A DNA stretch of 53,335 nucleotides. It comes from CAYMBP01 sp964388745. Its GTDB lineage: Bacteria > Babelota > Babeliae > Babelales > RVW-14. The DNA is taken from NCBI GenBank assembly GCA_964388745.1, contig CAYMBP010000007.1, positions 1 to 53,335 of the forward strand, written 5' to 3'. A program made the position numbers and the translations under genes. The notes beneath the pieces are model-generated. The model saw only the letters and a list, made by a program, of their open reading frames with translations, made no database searches and was not told the DNA's origin. This document shows positions 52,444-53,335 of the stretch, piece by piece (the stretch's first letter is position 1; every line of letters begins with the position of its first letter).

Positions 52444-53335
52444 TTAGGATCCCTCATTTTTAACCGAGTAGCCACACTTTTTTATGCAAGTCGTTACCAA
52501 CTCCTTGGTCCCCTTTTCTTTGTTTGTTACCAAATATGGGGCCTTGCATGAAGGGCACTCCTCTTCTGCAACAGATCCGAAAATAGAATTCTTGCACTTT
52601 GGATAACCAGCACATCCCCAGAATGATCCACCACGCCAACGACGCTTAACTAACTTACCACCACACTGCTCACATGGAATTTTAAGCGCTTCTTGGTGAA
52701 TATACTTACAATCGGGATAACCTGGACATGACAAAAATGGGCCGTAGCGTCCCATTTTTTTGACCAATGTTTTAGTACACTGTGGACAGGCAATATCAAC
52801 CACTTCAGCTTCAGCTTGCACCAAAGTAATCGCTCCATCTTCAGCTTTTGAAAAATTAGAAGTGAATTTACATTCTGGAAAACCAGAACACCCTGCAAAT
52901 TCACCATTTTTACTAAATCGAATAACTAATTTTTTCTTACACTCAGGACAATCAACATCCGTCTCGACTGCCTTTCTACTTGCTTCTTGCCCTCCAAATT
53001 TAACAAGATCTTCTTTGAACTTGCCATAAAATTCATTAAGTACCTCATTACGCTCTACCTCACCTTGCGCAATTTTATCAAGGTCTTCTTCCATCTTTGC
53101 AGTAAATGTAACATTAATGATATCAGGCAGGTTCTTAACTAACATCTCACTAACTGTTTTGCCAAGCTCAGATGGCTTAAATTTTTTATTCTCTTTATCC
53201 GCATAGCCACGCTTTTGAATGGTTGATAGAATAGCCGCATAGGTACTTGGACGACCAAGACCTTTATCTTTAAGCTCCTTAACAAGCGTTGCCTCAGTGT
53301 AACGAGGAGGAGGCTGAGTGAAGTGCTGCTTAGAG
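52444..53335 (-). CDS. topA: DNA topoisomerase I, C-terminal part (5' end outside window)
   Basis: Type IA topoisomerase that relaxes negative supercoils. The frame runs to the window edge; the right-most part reads P-P-P-R-Y-T-E-A-T-L-V-K-E-L, G-L-G-R-P-S-T-Y-A-A-I, characteristic of TopA just after its catalytic domains. The C-terminal region has four zinc-ribbon units (C-P-E-C, C-P-Q-C, C-E-Q-C, C-P-S-C, each closed by a second Cys pair, the last with C-x4-C). The catalytic tyrosine and Toprim domain lie outside the window. An internal ATG at 53145 is not the start. Ends at 52444 with TAA. Confidence 0.96.
   Translation of the reverse strand, partial: SKQHFTQPPPRYTEATLVKELKDKGLGRPSTYAAILSTIQKRGYADKENKKFKPSELGKTVSEMLVKNLPDIINVTFTAKMEEDLDKIAQGEVERNEVLNEFYGKFKEDLVKFGGQEASRKAVETDVDCPECKKKLVIRFSKNGEFAGCSGFPECKFTSNFSKAEDGAITLVQAEAEVVDIACPQCTKTLVKKMGRYGPFLSCPGYPDCKYIHQEALKIPCEQCGGKLVKRRWRGGSFWGCAGYPKCKNSIFGSVAEEECPSCKAPYLVTNKEKGTKELVTTCIKKCGYSVKNEGS

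Noticed and set aside
1..53335. Search by eye for tRNA, rRNA, CRISPR arrays, transposases and prophage genes
   Set aside because: No T-loop-like GTTCRANNC stretch with acceptor pairing, no regularly spaced direct repeats and no transposase or integrase motifs were seen; a covariance-model scan would be needed to exclude small RNAs.

Overview
The window is AT-rich, densely packed bacterial DNA with Shine-Dalgarno starts (AGGAG-type), many Sec signal peptides and a Gram-negative-style envelope gene set. The mix is a meso-DAP-type MurE, a CDP-sugar operon, secreted beta-propeller, ankyrin and coiled-coil proteins, TPR/membrane glycosyltransferase-like proteins, and rickettsia-like palindromic repeats. 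It suggests a host-associated bacterium of reduced metabolism. Candidatus Dependentiae (TM6) is my best guess, made from gene content only; no rRNA is present to test it.

Layout. 1-1205 (+): two tandem paralogous secreted coiled-coil proteins, the first cut by the window edge. 1202-15205 (-): a 14-kb array of seven exported paralogs built from two modules, a seven-bladed WD40-like beta-propeller (blades centred on W-H-P-S-G-D-Y-L-A-V-G) and a beta-helix-like stalk. Three genes carry stalk+propeller+stalk, two are propeller-only lipoproteins and two are stalk-only. This is the most unusual part of the window. 15551-17692: a secreted ankyrin protein and a secreted propeller-like unknown. 18076-24637 (+): a tight seven-gene sugar-nucleotide operon (RfbF-like, RfbG-like, GT2, an SDR epimerase, split transketolase, UDP-xylose-synthase-like). 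24696-28623 (+): a repeat-containing secreted protein, a GT-C-like membrane protein with a palindromic repeat embedded in its reading frame, and a HAD protein. 29136-30485: murE. 30771-33915: an unknown secreted protein, an APH-family kinase and a sulfotransferase. 34048-38478 (+): two GT-C-like membrane proteins and a secreted WD40-like protein. 38484-42180 (-): PGI/PMI-like isomerase, rpmE, prfA and nupC. 42446-47182 (-): two tandem paralogs, each a polytopic membrane domain plus eight TPRs. 47860-52149: M50 protease, tyrS (+), a secreted unknown (-) and an ABC exporter (+). 52444-53335 (-): 3' end of topA.

Taken together the window is dominated by cell-surface biology: sugar nucleotides made in the cytoplasm, five GT-C-like membrane proteins that could move sugars from lipid carriers, an ABC exporter, and a large family of exported modular proteins that may be presented on the surface. 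A family of dispersed palindromic repeats (core GGATGACCCCAATATTTGTG and relatives) sits in five intergenic gaps, and a related composite lies in frame inside one membrane-protein gene. I saw no tRNA, rRNA, CRISPR array, transposase or prophage gene.
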